DNA from: Sinomonas atrocyanea
GTDB taxonomy: Bacteria; Actinomycetota; Actinomycetes; Actinomycetales; Micrococcaceae
Direction of reading: 5' to 3'
NCBI RefSeq assembly: GCF_001577305.1
Contig: NZ_CP014518.1
Coordinates: 248,001 to 312,000 of the forward strand
Length of the DNA: 64,000 bases
Shown here: positions 1-8,271 of the stretch, one piece after another
Numbering within the stretch: position 1 is the first letter of the stretch
Layout of the letters: every line of letters starts with the position of its first letter
Position numbers and translations under genes: made by a program
The notes under the pieces: model-generated
Databases searched by the model: none
Seen by the model: the letters and a program-made list of their open reading frames with translations, nothing else
What the model was told of the DNA's origin: nothing

Positions 1-59
1 ACCAGCAGGCCCAGAACGAAGATGGCCAGCATCACGATGCCCCAGATGAACAGCTTCAT
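1..59 (-). CDS. N-terminus of a small membrane protein (cut by window edge)
   Basis: Reading leftward from an ATG at 59-57 gives MKLFIWGIVMLAIFVLGLL, a single hydrophobic segment that runs off the window. A good ribosome binding site (AAGGGAG) lies 6 nt before the ATG, which supports a real start. The hydrophobic start resembles the small membrane protein encoded just upstream on the same strand (145-294). Function cannot be assigned from 19 residues. Confidence 0.5.
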   Translation of the reverse strand, partial: MKLFIWGIVMLAIFVLGLL

Positions 60-144
60 CGACAACTCCCTTTGATCGCCCAGCATTCAGATTCGAATGC
101 CTCCATTATGGCGGGAGCGGGGCCCGTGGCTCCGGCTCGGCCGG

Positions 145-294
145 TCAGACCGCCCTGCGCCGTGTGACGAAGTGGACGATCAGGGCGATGACAGCGAGCA
201 CGATGAGAATGTGGACGATGCCTCCGAGGCTCGGAAGCGCGATGAATCCGAGGAGCCAGAGGACGAACAGAATGAGTGCAATCCAGAGCAGCAC
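145..294 (-). CDS. lmo0937-family (DUF5670-like) small membrane protein
   Basis: A 49-residue protein starting at GTG 294-292 with an AGGAG ribosome binding site 6 nt upstream. The sequence begins MLLWIALILFVLWLLGF and continues with a second hydrophobic stretch (HILIVLAVIALIVHF), ending in a basic tail TRRRAV. The MLLWIAxILFVLWLLGF start and two-helix layout are typical of the lmo0937 family, stress-associated small membrane proteins of unknown mechanism. It is oriented like the partial small membrane gene at the window edge, and the two may be co-transcribed. Family call is by recognition; role unknown. Confidence 0.75.
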   Translation of the reverse strand: MLLWIALILFVLWLLGFIALPSLGGIVHILIVLAVIALIVHFVTRRRAV

Positions 295-502
295 GGTGAT
301 CTCCTAAGGTCGGATGTACAACGGTGAGTTGTACAGCGGTCCACTCTTTCCCTGCACACGCGTGATCCAAACAAGCTTTCGCGGAGGATCTGCTGCGGCA
401 CCGTTCGCCCCGCGCGATACCGGGCATGGGGCCCGGTCCCTGAAGCGTTGCAGGAGCATGAGCGAAGACCGTGACGCCGGCCGTCCAGCCGAGGAGTCGG
501 CC

Positions 503-1402
503 ATGGACGCGTACTCCCGGGTCGTCACCGGCGTGGCCCGGCACCTGACCCCCCGCGTCGCCTCGGTGCGCACCGAGCGGGGGGCCGGCAGCGCCGTCGT
601 GCTCAGCGCCGAGCGGCACCTCGTGACGAACGCCCACGTGGTCGGGCGGCTCGGCCGCGGTCAGGTGGCGTTCGCCGACGGCACGGCGGGGCCCTTCGCG
701 GTGGTGGGCCGCGACCCCCTCTCCGATCTCGCCGTCCTGCGCAGCAGCATCGACGTGCCAGAACCGCCGGAGTTCGGCGACGCGGACACGCTGCTGGTCG
801 GCTCCCTGGTGGTCGCGGTGGGCAGCCCGCTCGGCCTCGAGGGCAGCGTCACCGCCGGCGTGGTCAGCGCCCTCGGGCGGTCCATCCCGGCCCGCGGCCG
901 CACGGCCTCACGGCTCATCGAGGACGTCATCCAGACCGATGCCGCGCTCAACCCGGGCAACTCCGGCGGGGCCCTCGCCGACTCGCGGGGCCGCGTGGTC
1001 GGGATCAACACCGCCGTGGCCGGATTCGGCCTCGGCCTCGCCGTGCCGGTGAACGCCACGACGCGGCGGATCCTCGACTCCCTCCGCCTCGACGGGCGGG
1101 TGCGCCGCGCCTATCTGGGGCTCGTGAGCGTGCCGACCCCGCTCGAGGCGCGATGGGCGGCGCGGACGGGGACGCGACGGGCGCTGCGCGTCGCCGAGGT
1201 TGTGGGCGGAAGCCCGGCCGAGTCCAGCGGCATCCGGCGCGGCGACCTCCTGCTCGCCATCAACGGCGAGCCCCTCAAGGACGCCCAGTCGCTCCAGCGC
1301 CACATGTTCGCCGAGGCGATCGGCCGGCGCACGGAGATCACCGTGCTCCGGGGCGAGGCGATGGTGGACGTCGTCACCGAGCCCGAGGAGCTTCTCGACT
1401 AG
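503..1402 (+). CDS. Trypsin-like serine protease with C-terminal PDZ domain (HtrA/DegP-like)
   Basis: A 299-residue protein. The catalytic triad is readable: His45 in TNAHVV, Asp75 in DPLSDLAVL and Ser154 in NPGNSGGAL. A PDZ domain fills the last 85 or so residues (VVGGSPAESSGIRRGDLLLAI). The start at ATG 503 is preferred because GAGGAG sits 6 nt upstream; the frame is open back to 314 but that extension shows no domain. Unlike membrane-anchored HtrA proteins it has no N-terminal signal or transmembrane segment, so a cytoplasmic location is inferred. Such proteases degrade or chaperone misfolded protein. Its stop overlaps the stop of the convergent phzF-like gene by 3 nt. Confidence 0.85.
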   Translation: MDAYSRVVTGVARHLTPRVASVRTERGAGSAVVLSAERHLVTNAHVVGRLGRGQVAFADGTAGPFAVVGRDPLSDLAVLRSSIDVPEPPEFGDADTLLVGSLVVAVGSPLGLEGSVTAGVVSALGRSIPARGRTASRLIEDVIQTDAALNPGNSGGALADSRGRVVGINTAVAGFGLGLAVPVNATTRRILDSLRLDGRVRRAYLGLVSVPTPLEARWAARTGTRRALRVAEVVGGSPAESSGIRRGDLLLAINGEPLKDAQSLQRHMFAEAIGRRTEITVLRGEAMVDVVTEPEELLD

Positions 1403-2228
1403 AGCGCGACCTGACCGCGGACGCCCATCACTGTGTCCCCGCCGACCCAGACGTCCGCACCGTCCGCGGTGATCCTGACCAGCCCGCGCCGGCCGAGGAC
1501 GGTCCCCTGCTGCGCCACGTAGGAGCGCGGGGCGCGGCCGCCCGCGATGAGCCACTGCGCGAGCCCGGCATTGAGGCTGCCGGTGACGGGATCCTCCGGG
1601 ACGGCGAGGTCGGGGCAGAACGCCCGCACCTCGAACGCGGCCGGGTCCCCATCCGGGCGCGGGCCGATCACGCCCACCTGGTAGGCGCCCATGGCGGCGA
1701 AGTCCGGGCGGAGGCCGAGCACGGTGTCCGCGTCGCGCAGGAGGAGCCCGACCCACCCCGGCCCGTTGTCCACCCACGCGGCGTCCACGACCTCCTCGGG
1801 GCGAGCCCCAGCGAGGCCGCGATCGCGGCCAGCTCGGCCGGGTCCACGGGCCCCGAGCGCAGGAGGTCCGGGGCAGCGAAGGCGAGGCGCCCGCCGTCGT
1901 CCCTGACCGTCACGAGGCCCACGCCGCACTCCTGGACGATCCGCCCCTCGGCCGCCGGCACCCCGCCTGCCTCGAGCCACGCACGGGCCGAGCCGAGCGT
2001 CGGGTGGCCCGCGAAGGGCAGCTCGCCGCCCGGGGTGAAGATGCGGAGGCGGTAGTCGGCGCCCGGCTGCGTGGGGGCGAGGAGGAAGGTCGTCTCCGAG
2101 AGGTTGGTCCAGCGGGCGAACGCGGCCATCTCCTCGTCGGGGATGCCGTCGGCGCCGTGCACCACGGCCACGGGGTTGCCGCGCAGGAACTCGGAGGTGA
2201 AGACGTCGACCTGGCTGAACTGCCTCAC
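1399..2228 (-). pseudogene. PhzF-family isomerase/epimerase, interrupted by a 1-nt frameshift
   Basis: The N-terminal part (MRQFSQVDVFTSEFLRGNPV) is in one frame and the C-terminal part (DPVTGSLNAGLAQWL) in another. The catalytic Glu45 (LSETTF) and the GHPT motif are in the first half. Continuity is lost in the G-run at about 1797-1803: adding one base turns LGLAPRRSW into LGLAPEEVVDAAW, which is what the family needs. Apart from this the gene is full length (about 277 aa). The GTG start overlaps the stop of the upstream NUDIX gene (GTGA), indicating translational coupling. It may be a recent pseudogene or a sequencing error in a homopolymer. Confidence 0.8.
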
Positions 2229-2707
2229 AGGACCTCGACGCCGTCCTCGAGCTCGAGCGTGCGGGCCTCCGCGAGCCCCGTGAGCGCGGCCTCGATGTGC
2301 CGCGCCCCGTGGTCGCCGAAGTACTCCTCGAACTCATCGGCCCGCACGAACCGCCACTCGGTGAGCTCCTCCTCCTGGAGCGAGACGGAGGCGCCGGGGG
2401 GCAGCGATCCGCCGTCGTACAGGAAGCTCAGCCCGTCCCCGACGGGGGCCGGGAAGGCCGAATGGGCGATCAGCAGCAGGGCCCCGGGCTCGATGTCGAG
2501 CCCGAGCTCCTCGCGGCCCTCGCGGCGGGCGGCCTTGCGCGGGGCCTCGCCCGGGTCCACCGTCCCGCCGGGCAGCAGCCAGCCGTCCCGGTAGTTGGGC
2601 TTGACGGCGAGGACGCAGCCCTCCCCGTCGCGGATCACCAGGCCGGCGGCGACCCGCCGTCGTGGCAGCGTGCGGAAGTACTCGCGGCTCGCGGCGCTCA
2701 GCTCCAT
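2225..2707 (-). CDS. NUDIX hydrolase
   Basis: A 160-residue protein with a complete Nudix box at about residues 48-70 (GGTVDPGEAP... REGREELGL), which binds the metal and hydrolyses nucleoside-diphosphate-X substrates. The rest of the fold matches small single-domain NUDIX proteins; the substrate cannot be read from sequence. The ATG at 2707 lies 6 nt after a TAGGCT -10 box on the same strand, so the mRNA is probably leaderless. The phzF-like gene follows with a 4-nt overlap. Divergent from the GDPD gene. Confidence 0.88.
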   Translation of the reverse strand: MELSAASREYFRTLPRRRVAAGLVIRDGEGCVLAVKPNYRDGWLLPGGTVDPGEAPRKAARREGREELGLDIEPGALLLIAHSAFPAPVGDGLSFLYDGGSLPPGASVSLQEEELTEWRFVRADEFEEYFGDHGARHIEAALTGLAEARTLELEDGVEVL

Positions 2708-2713
2708 GGCGCC

Positions 2714-2737
2714 AGCCTACTCGGGTGGCGGTAGCGT
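2714..2737. promoter_or_regulatory. Divergent leaderless promoters for NUDIX and GDPD genes
   Basis: On the minus strand TAGGCT (2719-2714) is followed by 6 nt and the NUDIX ATG. On the plus strand TAGCGT (2732-2737) is followed by 6 nt and the GDPD GTG. Both -10 boxes fit in a 36-nt gap with no room for ribosome binding sites. The leaderless reading is inference from spacing. Confidence 0.55.
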
Positions 2738-2743
2738 GGGGCC

Positions 2744-3514
2744 GTGCCGTTCTTCCACCCGGCCCCCATGGCCTTCGCGCACCGCGGGTTCTCCCCCGAA
2801 GGGCTCGAGAACACGCTCACCGCGTTCCGCGCGGCGTGGGACCTCGGATTCACCCACCTCGAGACAGATGTGCGGGCGACGCGTGACGGCGCGCTGGTCG
2901 CCTTCCACGACGAGCGGCTCGACCGCGTCACGGACCGGACCGGAGCCGTGGCCGAGCTGGACCTCGCGGCCGTGGCGGCCGCCCGGATCGGTGCCTCCGA
3001 GCGCGTGCCGCTCTTCGCCGAGCTCGTCGAGGAGCTCCCCGAGGCGTCCTTCAACGTGGACGTGAAGTCCGCCGGCGCCGTGGTGCCGCTCGCCGGGCTC
3101 ATCGAGCGGATGCGCCTGCACGACCGGGTGCTCGTCACCTCGTTCTCCGACGCCCGCCGGCGGGCGGTGCTGTCCCGGCTCTCGCGTCCGGTGGCGTCCT
3201 CGTCCGGCATCGAGTCCGCCGGGCTGATGCGGCTCCTCGGGGCGCCCCTTCCTGAGGCGCTGCTGCGCCGCGCGCTCGGGGGCATCGGCGCGCTCCAGGT
3301 GCCCGAGCACTTCTGGGGCCTGCAGGTGGTGACGCCCGGGTTCGTTGCGCGCGCCCACCGGCTCGGCCTGCAGGTGCACGTGTGGACCGTCAACGAGGCC
3401 CCGGACATGCACCGGCTCCTGGACGCCGGCGTGGATGGGCTCGTCACGGACCGCGCCGACGTGCTGCGCGAGGTGCTCCTGGGGCGCGGCGCCTGGCCCC
3501 CGCCCGCCCGCTGA
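2744..3514 (+). CDS. Glycerophosphodiester phosphodiesterase (GDPD family)
   Basis: A 256-residue single-domain protein. The GDPD signature is intact: His13-Arg14 (FAHRG), the metal ligands Glu40 and Asp42 (HLETDVRATRDG) and His55 (VAFHDE). It would hydrolyse glycerophosphodiesters to glycerol-3-phosphate and an alcohol. No signal peptide is visible, so the intracellular form is likely. The start is a GTG with a TAGCGT -10 box 6 nt before it and no Shine-Dalgarno sequence. Ends with VWTVNEAPDMHRLLDAGVDG, the usual C-terminal GDPD block. Confidence 0.9.
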   Translation: MPFFHPAPMAFAHRGFSPEGLENTLTAFRAAWDLGFTHLETDVRATRDGALVAFHDERLDRVTDRTGAVAELDLAAVAAARIGASERVPLFAELVEELPEASFNVDVKSAGAVVPLAGLIERMRLHDRVLVTSFSDARRRAVLSRLSRPVASSSGIESAGLMRLLGAPLPEALLRRALGGIGALQVPEHFWGLQVVTPGFVARAHRLGLQVHVWTVNEAPDMHRLLDAGVDGLVTDRADVLREVLLGRGAWPPPAR

Positions 3515-3569
3515 GGGGTCCCTGCCACCCCTGTGGGTCCCCGGCGCGGCGGCGAGGGCCGCGCCGCCC

Positions 3570-4172
3570 TCAGCTGCCGTCGTCGCCCGTCGCGGCGCCC
3601 TCGGCGACGGCCCGCTCGATCCGCCGGTCGGGCACGATCCACAGCGCCGCCACCGCCACGTAGGCGGCCACGCTGATCCACGTGGACACGAACGCCCCGG
3701 CGCACCCGAGGACGTAGAGGGCCATGGACCACTTGCCCTTCACATCGTTCCGGATGGCCCGCGCGAGCCGGCTCCCGGCGCCCTGGAGGCGGATGAGCCG
3801 GGTCTGCAGGATCGTGTAGGAGACCGCGGCGGCCAGCAGGTTGATCCCGTACACGAGCACGGGCAGCTCCGCGAGGCTGCTCTCGTCCATCCAACGCGTG
3901 GTGAACGGGACCACCGACAGCCAGAACAGCAAGTTCAGGTTGGCCCACAGGGCGCCCCCGTCGACCCTGCGGGTGAGGTGCATCAGGTGGTGGTGGTTGG
4001 TCCAGTAGATGCCGATGTACACGAAGCTGAGCACATAGGTGAGCAGCGTGGGCAGCACCGCGGCGAGGCCGTGGAGGTCCGGGGTCTCGGGGGTCTTGAG
4101 CTCGAGCACCATGATGGTGATGGCGATGGCGAGCACGCCGTCGCTGAAGGCCTCGACGCGTTTGGTCTCCAT
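3570..4172 (-). CDS. TMEM175-family (DUF1211) potassium-channel-like membrane protein
   Basis: A 200-residue protein with about six hydrophobic helices. It carries the TMEM175 hallmark near the N-terminus, R-x-x-x-FSDGVLAIAITI (FSD at residues 9-11), which lines the pore in this family. Bacterial members have a single six-helix repeat and assemble as tetramers that conduct potassium weakly. The C-terminus is charged and cytoplasmic. Divergent from the glycerate kinase gene, with a 38-nt gap. The family is clear; physiological role in this organism is not. Confidence 0.88.
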   Translation of the reverse strand: METKRVEAFSDGVLAIAITIMVLELKTPETPDLHGLAAVLPTLLTYVLSFVYIGIYWTNHHHLMHLTRRVDGGALWANLNLLFWLSVVPFTTRWMDESSLAELPVLVYGINLLAAAVSYTILQTRLIRLQGAGSRLARAIRNDVKGKWSMALYVLGCAGAFVSTWISVAAYVAVAALWIVPDRRIERAVAEGAATGDDGS

Positions 4173-4210
4173 GGGGACATTGTGTCAGCGGGTACTGGCA
4201 GGATAGGGGC

Positions 4211-5326
4211 GTGCGCATCCTCATCGCCCCGGACAAGTTCAAAGGCTCCCTCACCGCCGCCGAGGCCGCCGACGCCATGGCGGAGGGCGCCCTGAGCGTG
4301 TACCCCGACGCCGAGATCGTCCGCGTCCCCGTGGCCGACGGCGGCGAGGGCACCCTCGAGGCGGCCGTCGCCGCGGGCTTCGAGGAGCGCATCCGCGCCG
4401 TGACCGGTCCGCTGATCAAGCCCGTCGGGGCCGCGTGGGCGCTGCGCGGCACCACTGCCGTCATCGAGACCGCGCAGGCCTCCGGGCTCGCCGCGCTCGG
4501 TTCCGAGCCGGACCCGGAGACCGCCGGCCGCGCCCACTCCTACGGTGCCGGGCAGCTCATCGCGGCGGCCCTGGACGCCGGGGCCACGGAGATCGTGCTC
4601 GGGCTCGGCGGCTCGGCGATGACCGACGGCGGCTCCGGCGCCCTGCGCGCCCTGGGGCTCCGGCCGCTCGACGCGGCCGGGAACGTCGTGCCGCTCGGCG
4701 GGGCCGCGCTCGCCGAGGTCGCGTCCCTCGACGCGTCCGCCCTCGACCCCAGGCTCGCGGCCGCCACCCTGCGCATCGCCGTCGACGTCCGCAACCCGCT
4801 CGTCGGGCCGGACGGCGCGGCGCACGTCTTCGGGCCGCAGAAGGGCGCGGACCCTGACACGGTGGCGGCGCTCGACGCCGGCCTGCGCACCTGGGCGAAG
4901 CTGCTCGCCGAGGCGACGGGACGGGACGTCGACGTCCCCGGTGCCGGCGCGGCCGGCGGCTTCCCCGCGGCGTTCCTCGCCTTCACGGCGGCGCGGCTCG
5001 AAAGCGGTTTCGACCTCGTGGCCGAGCTCGTGGGGATCGACGCGCGCCTGGCCGAGGCAGATCTCGTGATCACGGGGGAGGGCTCGCTCGACGGGCAGTC
5101 GCTCACGGGCAAGGCGCCGATCGCGCTTGCAGACCGGGCGCGGGACCGGGGCATCCCCGTCATCGCGGTGGCCGGGCGCATCCTCGCCGAGCCGGAGCAG
5201 CTCGCCGAGCACGGCATCGAGGCCGCCGGCGCGCTCGTGGACCTCGCCCCGACCCCTGCCGAGGCCATCGCCCATGCCGCCCAGTACGTCCGCCGCGCCG
5301 TGGCGGAGCTCCTCGCCGGCGCCTGA
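4211..5326 (+). CDS. Glycerate kinase
   Basis: A 371-residue protein of the GlxK/GarK family, which phosphorylates D-glycerate to 2-phosphoglycerate or 3-phosphoglycerate. Family blocks seen are IAPDKFKGSLTAAEAA at the N-terminus, VADGGEGT, LGLGGSAMTDGGSGAL, GAAGGFPAAFLA and the C-terminal GEGSLDGQSLTGKAP. Length is normal. The GTG start is only 6 nt after CAGGAT, another candidate short-leader or leaderless start. It is monocistronic, followed by a palindromic repeat and the convergent idi gene. Confidence 0.9.
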   Translation: MRILIAPDKFKGSLTAAEAADAMAEGALSVYPDAEIVRVPVADGGEGTLEAAVAAGFEERIRAVTGPLIKPVGAAWALRGTTAVIETAQASGLAALGSEPDPETAGRAHSYGAGQLIAAALDAGATEIVLGLGGSAMTDGGSGALRALGLRPLDAAGNVVPLGGAALAEVASLDASALDPRLAAATLRIAVDVRNPLVGPDGAAHVFGPQKGADPDTVAALDAGLRTWAKLLAEATGRDVDVPGAGAAGGFPAAFLAFTAARLESGFDLVAELVGIDARLAEADLVITGEGSLDGQSLTGKAPIALADRARDRGIPVIAVAGRILAEPEQLAEHGIEAAGALVDLAPTPAEAIAHAAQYVRRAVAELLAGA

Positions 5327-5348
5327 CGCGGCTCCTCGGCAGATTCTG

Positions 5349-5406
5349 CCCTGGCTTTCGGTCAAAGCCCCGTGCTGAAGCGCGGGGTTCTGTCCGAAAG
5401 CTGGGG
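5349..5406. repeat. Palindromic intergenic element, copy 1 (TTTCGGTCA family)
   Basis: Outer arms CTTTCGG (5355-5361) and CCGAAAG (5394-5400), with inner arms AGCCCCG (5366-5372) and CGGGGTT (5383-5389), form a hairpin between the convergent glycerate kinase and idi genes. The left arm block GCCCTGGCTTTCGGTCA closely matches GCCCTGCGTTTCGGTCA in the two copies at 20.9 and 22.1 kb. It can act as a terminator, but the shared sequence shows it is a dispersed repeat. Confidence 0.6.
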
Positions 5407-5426
5407 TCACCCCCGCCGGGGGACTC

Positions 5427-5963
5427 CTAGTCGCCCTGCGCGGCCAGGGCGTCGAGCTGCATGACGAGCCACGGGCTGAACGCATAGGGCGCGGCGGCGA
5501 CGGCGGCGCGGAAGTCGGCCGGGTCGGACCAGGCCCACTCGGCGACCTCGTCCGGGTTCGCCCGGGGATCGGAGGCGGCCACGGCGCGGAAGACCGGGCA
5601 GACCTCGTACTCGACGATCCCGGACGCGTCCACGGCCCGGTAGCGGAAGTCGGGCAGGACCGGCTCGATCGAGCCGACCTCGAGGCCGAGCTCCTGTTCG
5701 GCGCGCCGCCGGATGGCCTCCTCGAACGGCTCGCCCGGGGCCGGGTGCCCGCAGAACGCGTTGGTCCAGACCCCGGGCCAGGTCTTCTTGGCCAGGGCCC
5801 GGCGGGTCACGAGCACGCGGCCGTCGGAACCGAACACGTGGCACGAGAACGCGAGGTGCAGCGGCGTGCTCTCGGTGTGCACGGTCGCCTTCGGGGCGGT
5901 GCCCAGGAGGGTGCCGTCCTCGTCGACGAGTTGGACGAGCTCTTCCGCGGGGGTGTCAGCCAT
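5427..5963 (-). CDS. idi: Isopentenyl-diphosphate delta-isomerase (type 1)
   Basis: A NUDIX-fold isomerase of 178 residues that interconverts IPP and DMAPP for isoprenoid synthesis. Visible features: histidines 29 and 36 of the metal site (TVHTESTPLHLAF), the active-site cysteine Cys71 in NAFCGHP, and the glutamates of EYEV around 118-120. It has the normal type 1 length. Two starts are possible, ATG 5963 (used here) and ATG 5972; GGAAG is too close to the second. Placed tail-to-tail with glycerate kinase and followed upstream by the permease gene. Confidence 0.9.
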   Translation of the reverse strand: MADTPAEELVQLVDEDGTLLGTAPKATVHTESTPLHLAFSCHVFGSDGRVLVTRRALAKKTWPGVWTNAFCGHPAPGEPFEEAIRRRAEQELGLEVGSIEPVLPDFRYRAVDASGIVEYEVCPVFRAVAASDPRANPDEVAEWAWSDPADFRAAVAAAPYAFSPWLVMQLDALAAQGD

Positions 5964-5999
5964 GGGGCCCATTCTTCCAGCAGCCGGCCACGCCGCGGC

Positions 6000-7301
6000 T
6001 CAGCGGCTGCGGACGGCGGGCTCGGTGGCGTCGTCCGTCGCGGTGCCCCGCCAGCGGGCGAGCGCGCTCATGCCGTGGAAGACGACGAGGGCGGCCGCGG
6101 AGCCGAGCGCGATGCCGGCGAAGGCCAGGTCGCCCACCTTCCACGTGTAGTCCGCGATGCCGACGATGAGCGCCACCGCCGCCGTGGTGATGTTCACCGG
6201 GTTGGAGAAGTTGACCCTGTTCTGCACCCAGATCTTGACCCCGAGCACGCCGATCATGCCGTAGAGCATGGTGGCCGCGCCGCCGAGCACGCCGGCGGGG
6301 ACGGTGGCGATGAGCGCGCCGAACTTGGGGGAGAAGCTCAGCAGCAGCGCGGTGATGCCCGCGACCCAGTACGCCGCGGTCGAGTAGACCTTGGTCGCCG
6401 CCATGACACCGATGTTCTCCGCGTACGTGGTGGTACCCGAGCCGCCGCCGAGGCCTGCGAGGACGGTCGCGGCGCCGTCCGCCATGAGGGCCCGGCCGGC
6501 CATGTCGTCCAGGTTCGCCCCCGTCATCGCGGCGACGCTCTTCACGTGCCCCACGTTCTCGGCGACGAGCACGAGGACCACCGGCACGAACAGACCGAGC
6601 ACGCCGAGGTGGAAGGCAGGGGTCTGGAAGTGCGGCAGCCCGATCCACACGGCGGCGTCGATCTTCGTGAAGTCCACCTCGCCGCGCCACACGGCCACGA
6701 GGTACCCGACCACCACGCCGATCAGGATGCTCAGCCTGCCCAGGATCCCTCGGAAGAGCACGGAGACGAGGATGATCGCCAGCAGCGTGGCGAGTGCCGT
6801 GACGGGCGCGGCGTCGAAGTTCTGCTTCGCCGCGGGAGCGAGGTTGAGCCCGATCAGCGCCACGATCGTGCCGGTGACCACCGGGGGCATGACCACGTTG
6901 ATCCAGTGCGCCCCGAACGCCTGCACCACGGCGCCCACGGCGGCGAGCACCGCGCCGGCCACGACCACGCCGCCGAGCGCCCCCGCGACGCCGAACTGCT
7001 GCTGCGAGGCCAGGATCGGGGCGATGAACGCGAACGAGGACCCCAGGTAGCTCGGCACCCGCCCCCGCGTGAGGACGAGGAACAGGAGCGTGCCGATGCC
7101 CGAGAAGAACAGGGTCGTCGCCGGCGGCATGTGCGTCAGGATCGGCACGAGGAACGTCGCGCCGAACATCGCCACGACATGCTGGAGGCCCACGCCGATG
7201 GTGATCGGCCACGCGAGCCGCTCGCCCGGCGCCACCACCTCGCCGGGACGGACGGAGCGGCCGTCGCCGTGGAGCTTCCATCTGGTTCCGAGCATGCTCA
7301 T
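6000..7301 (-). CDS. NCS2 uracil/xanthine permease
   Basis: A 433-residue integral membrane protein with about 14 hydrophobic helices. It matches the UraA/RutG branch of the nucleobase-cation symporter-2 family: GVGLQHVVAMFGATFLVPI in helix 1, the VLVAENVGHVKSV substrate-site glutamate segment, and GGSGTTTYAENIGVMAATKV. It would import uracil or another pyrimidine with protons. It diverges from a RutE-like nitroreductase, which hints at pyrimidine use; this context link is inference. Start is the first ATG of a pair six bases apart. Confidence 0.88.
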   Translation of the reverse strand: MSMLGTRWKLHGDGRSVRPGEVVAPGERLAWPITIGVGLQHVVAMFGATFLVPILTHMPPATTLFFSGIGTLLFLVLTRGRVPSYLGSSFAFIAPILASQQQFGVAGALGGVVVAGAVLAAVGAVVQAFGAHWINVVMPPVVTGTIVALIGLNLAPAAKQNFDAAPVTALATLLAIILVSVLFRGILGRLSILIGVVVGYLVAVWRGEVDFTKIDAAVWIGLPHFQTPAFHLGVLGLFVPVVLVLVAENVGHVKSVAAMTGANLDDMAGRALMADGAATVLAGLGGGSGTTTYAENIGVMAATKVYSTAAYWVAGITALLLSFSPKFGALIATVPAGVLGGAATMLYGMIGVLGVKIWVQNRVNFSNPVNITTAAVALIVGIADYTWKVGDLAFAGIALGSAAALVVFHGMSALARWRGTATDDATEPAVRSR

Positions 7302-7566
7302 GCGGCGCCTTCCGAGCGTGGGGGAGCGGGAATATCGGGGGACATCCTACTCGCTGGTCGGGGCCGCCATCGCGGGCGCTGCGGCGCGCACGACGGCGGC
7401 CGGCGGCTCCGCCCGCGAGGCGAGCGGGCGGCGTCGTCCGCGCCACCAGCCGAGCGGCTGGACCGGAATGTAAGCAACATCACCCCGCCGGACGGGATGC
7501 TCCGGGCGCCGGCCCCGGTTGTGAGGTTGATGAGGGCGGCCGCCGGGCCGCCGTGAGGAGACATGC

Positions 7567-8169
7567 ATGAGCATCGCCCATCAGGAAGCTGCGCTCGACG
7601 CCGACGCCGTCAACGCCCTCTTCGTCGAGGCCCGCACCGCCAACACGTTCACCGGGGAGGTGACCGACGAGCAGGCGCAGGCGATCTACGAGCTCGCGAA
7701 GTTCGGCCCCACCGCGTTCAACAACCAGCCGATGCGGGTCACCTACGTGCGCTCGCCCGAGGCGCGCGAGCGCCTCGTGTCCCACCTGAGCCGCGGCAAC
7801 CAGGCCAAGACCCTCGCCGCGCCGCTCGTGGCCGTCCTGTCCTTCGACACCGAGTGGCACGAGCGCTTCGAGACGTTCCTCCCGCAGGCCGCCGGGCTGA
7901 AGTCGATGTTCGACGACGACGTGGTCCGCTACGGCACCGGCCGCGACAACGCGCACCTCCAGGCCGGGTACTTCATCCTCGCCGTGCGCTCGCTGGGCCT
8001 CGCCGCCGGCCCGATGACCGGCGCGGACTTCTCCGCGATCGACGCCGACTTCTTCCCCGAGGGCGGGCGCAAGAGCTTCCTCGTGGTCAACATCGGCCGT
8101 CCGGGCGAGGACGCGTGGGGCCCCGCGAAGACCAAGTTCGCCTACGAGGACGTCGTCGAGACCGTCTGA
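7567..8169 (+). CDS. Nitroreductase-family malonic semialdehyde reductase (RutE-like)
   Basis: A 200-residue FMN-dependent nitroreductase-fold protein. It matches the RutE/YdfG-associated subgroup: FGPTAFNNQPMRVTYV for flavin binding, then LAAPLVAVLSFDTEWHE, RDNAHLQAGYFILAVRSLGLAAGPMTG and a C-terminal VVNIGRPGEDAWGPAKTKF block. RutE reduces toxic malonic semialdehyde from uracil breakdown to 3-hydroxypropionate. The ATG has GAGGAG 6 nt upstream. Divergent from the uracil permease. No other rut genes are nearby, so the pathway role is not secure. Confidence 0.8.
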   Translation: MSIAHQEAALDADAVNALFVEARTANTFTGEVTDEQAQAIYELAKFGPTAFNNQPMRVTYVRSPEARERLVSHLSRGNQAKTLAAPLVAVLSFDTEWHERFETFLPQAAGLKSMFDDDVVRYGTGRDNAHLQAGYFILAVRSLGLAAGPMTGADFSAIDADFFPEGGRKSFLVVNIGRPGEDAWGPAKTKFAYEDVVETV

Positions 8170-8271
8170 CCCCCGACTCCCCCGAGGACCTGGCCGCCTG
8201 CCCCGTGAGGGCCGGCGGCCAGGTCCTTCTGTGTCCCCTCCTGGGCCGTGCCCACGCCTCCGACCCGACGC

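Noticed and set aside
5745..7556. A 603-residue plus-strand frame opposite idi and the permease
   Set aside because: His/Arg/Gly/Asp-rich composition typical of an antisense frame; both minus-strand genes are clearly real.
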